A DNA stretch of 5,909 nt from Candidatus Methanomethylophilaceae archaeon (GTDB lineage Archaea; Thermoplasmatota; Thermoplasmata; Methanomassiliicoccales; Methanomethylophilaceae): assembly GCA_016297775.1 (NCBI GenBank), contig JAEDGA010000066.1, positions 1 through 5,909 on the forward strand, in the 5' to 3' direction. The notes under the pieces were generated by a model. The model had not been told where the DNA came from and searched no databases. It worked only from the letters and a program-made list of their open reading frames with translations. Positions 5,579-5,909 of this stretch are shown in pieces. A program made the translations under genes and the position numbers. Each line of letters begins with the position of its first letter. The first letter of the stretch is position 1.

Positions 5579-5863
5579 CACGCGGTTGCGCGTGTATTCC
5601 CGGACAGCATTCCTGATGGCATCGTCTATCGAGATGGAATCGCCGTCCCTGACCAACTCCTCCAATCTGATCATGTTACCTTTGGGAAGATCAACGGTGA
5701 CCTTCCGGATGTTCTCCGGAGAGTAATATTTGCCAAGGAACTCGTCCAATGCGGATACCACGATCTCCGTCATGGTACCGAACTTGCCCTTGTCTATGAG
5801 ATCCTGTATCAGAAGCAGCTGTTCCTTCGTGATACGGACGGTCACTCTCTCGCTAGCGGTCAT
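5573..5863 (-). CDS. Tandem ribbon-helix-helix (CopG-like) DNA-binding protein
   Basis: This 96-aa protein appears to carry two ribbon-helix-helix units in one chain. Unit 1 has a strand SERVTVRI (4-11), helix A to about 25, a KFGTMTEI turn and helix B (32-44). Unit 2 has a strand RKVTVDL (53-59), helix A (62-73), an SISIDDAI turn and helix B (80-92). RHH strands insert into the DNA major groove, and two strands from a pair of units form the contact sheet. Ordinary CopG/Arc proteins need a dimer for this, so a tandem chain could form one sheet within the monomer. It is presumably a transcription factor; its targets are unknown. No partner toxin gene is visible: the downstream neighbour is trmJ on the other strand, with stop codons overlapping by 6 bp, so an antitoxin role is not supported here. 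Anything upstream lies outside the window. The ATG at 5863 has no clear SD. Confidence 0.85.
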   Translation of the reverse strand: MTASERVTVRITKEQLLLIQDLIDKGKFGTMTEIVVSALDEFLGKYYSPENIRKVTVDLPKGNMIRLEELVRDGDSISIDDAIRNAVREYTRNRVS

Positions 5864-5890
5864 CTCAACTGTCCGACGAATGTCTACACG

Positions 5891-5900
5891 GGATATATTG
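5891..5900 (-). promoter_or_regulatory. TATA-box promoter of the RHH gene
   Basis: The minus strand reads CAATATATCC, centred about 33 nt before the ATG at 5863. Transcription would start roughly 6-8 nt before the ATG, giving a nearly leaderless mRNA. The upstream recognition element lies partly beyond the window edge. Confidence 0.5.
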
Positions 5901-5909
5901 ATAGTGGCA

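Noticed and set aside
5573..5863. The RHH protein as the antitoxin of a toxin-antitoxin pair
   Set aside because: No adjacent co-directional small gene is visible; the downstream neighbour is trmJ on the opposite strand. Only the unseen upstream side could change this.
1..5909. CRISPR arrays, insertion sequences, tRNA or rRNA genes
   Set aside because: I found no regularly spaced repeats, transposase motifs, terminal inverted repeats or tRNA-like segments on either strand, and nearly all sequence is taken up by the genes listed.

Overview
The window reads as ordinary core chromosome from an archaeon, most probably a methanogen-related Thermoplasmata lineage such as Methanomassiliicoccales. 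I infer this from gene content: archaeal-type phosphopantothenate synthetase, an S-adenosylhomocysteine hydrolase lacking the C-terminal tail, an MJ0406-like nucleoside kinase, a Fap7/AK6-type NMP kinase and an archaetidylinositol-phosphate-synthase-like enzyme. TATA-like boxes about 24-27 bp from start codons with no Shine-Dalgarno (SD) point the same way. Most of the window looks to be in the mid to high 50s % GC. The lineage call rests on recalled family resemblance, not on a search.

Layout. Positions 7-591 (+) hold an unrecognised, AT-richer helical protein. A 45-bp convergent gap with a small GC hairpin follows. Positions 637-4687 (-) hold a tightly packed five-gene operon, transcribed right to left: 4-phosphopantoate--beta-alanine ligase, adenosylhomocysteinase, PfkB-family nucleoside kinase, AK6/Fap7-like kinase, CDP-alcohol phosphatidyltransferase. 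Genes are joined by gaps of 1-2 nt or by short overlaps, and each internal gene has a good SD. A 183-bp divergent control region (4688-4870) separates the operon from trmJ (4871-5578, +), which overlaps tail to tail with a small tandem ribbon-helix-helix regulator (5573-5863, -). The latter has its own TATA-like box at the right edge.

How the genes may work together. Three consecutive operon members form a plausible nucleoside-recycling relay. The hydrolase splits the methyltransferase by-product SAH (or its inosyl analogue) into homocysteine and a nucleoside. The PfkB kinase converts the nucleoside to the monophosphate, and the AK6-type kinase could take AMP to ADP. The first gene makes phosphopantothenate for coenzyme A, and the last probably makes an inositol-type ether-lipid head group. 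The divergent trmJ is itself a SAM-dependent methyltransferase that produces SAH.

I see no clear evidence of a new defence system, mobile element, CRISPR array or RNA gene. The points most worth a second look are the recycling relay and its substrate (adenosine or inosine), an interrupted palindrome between the divergent promoters, the Arg-to-Lys change in the CDP-alcohol phosphotransferase motif, the tandem-RHH regulator, and the AT-rich orphan at the left edge.
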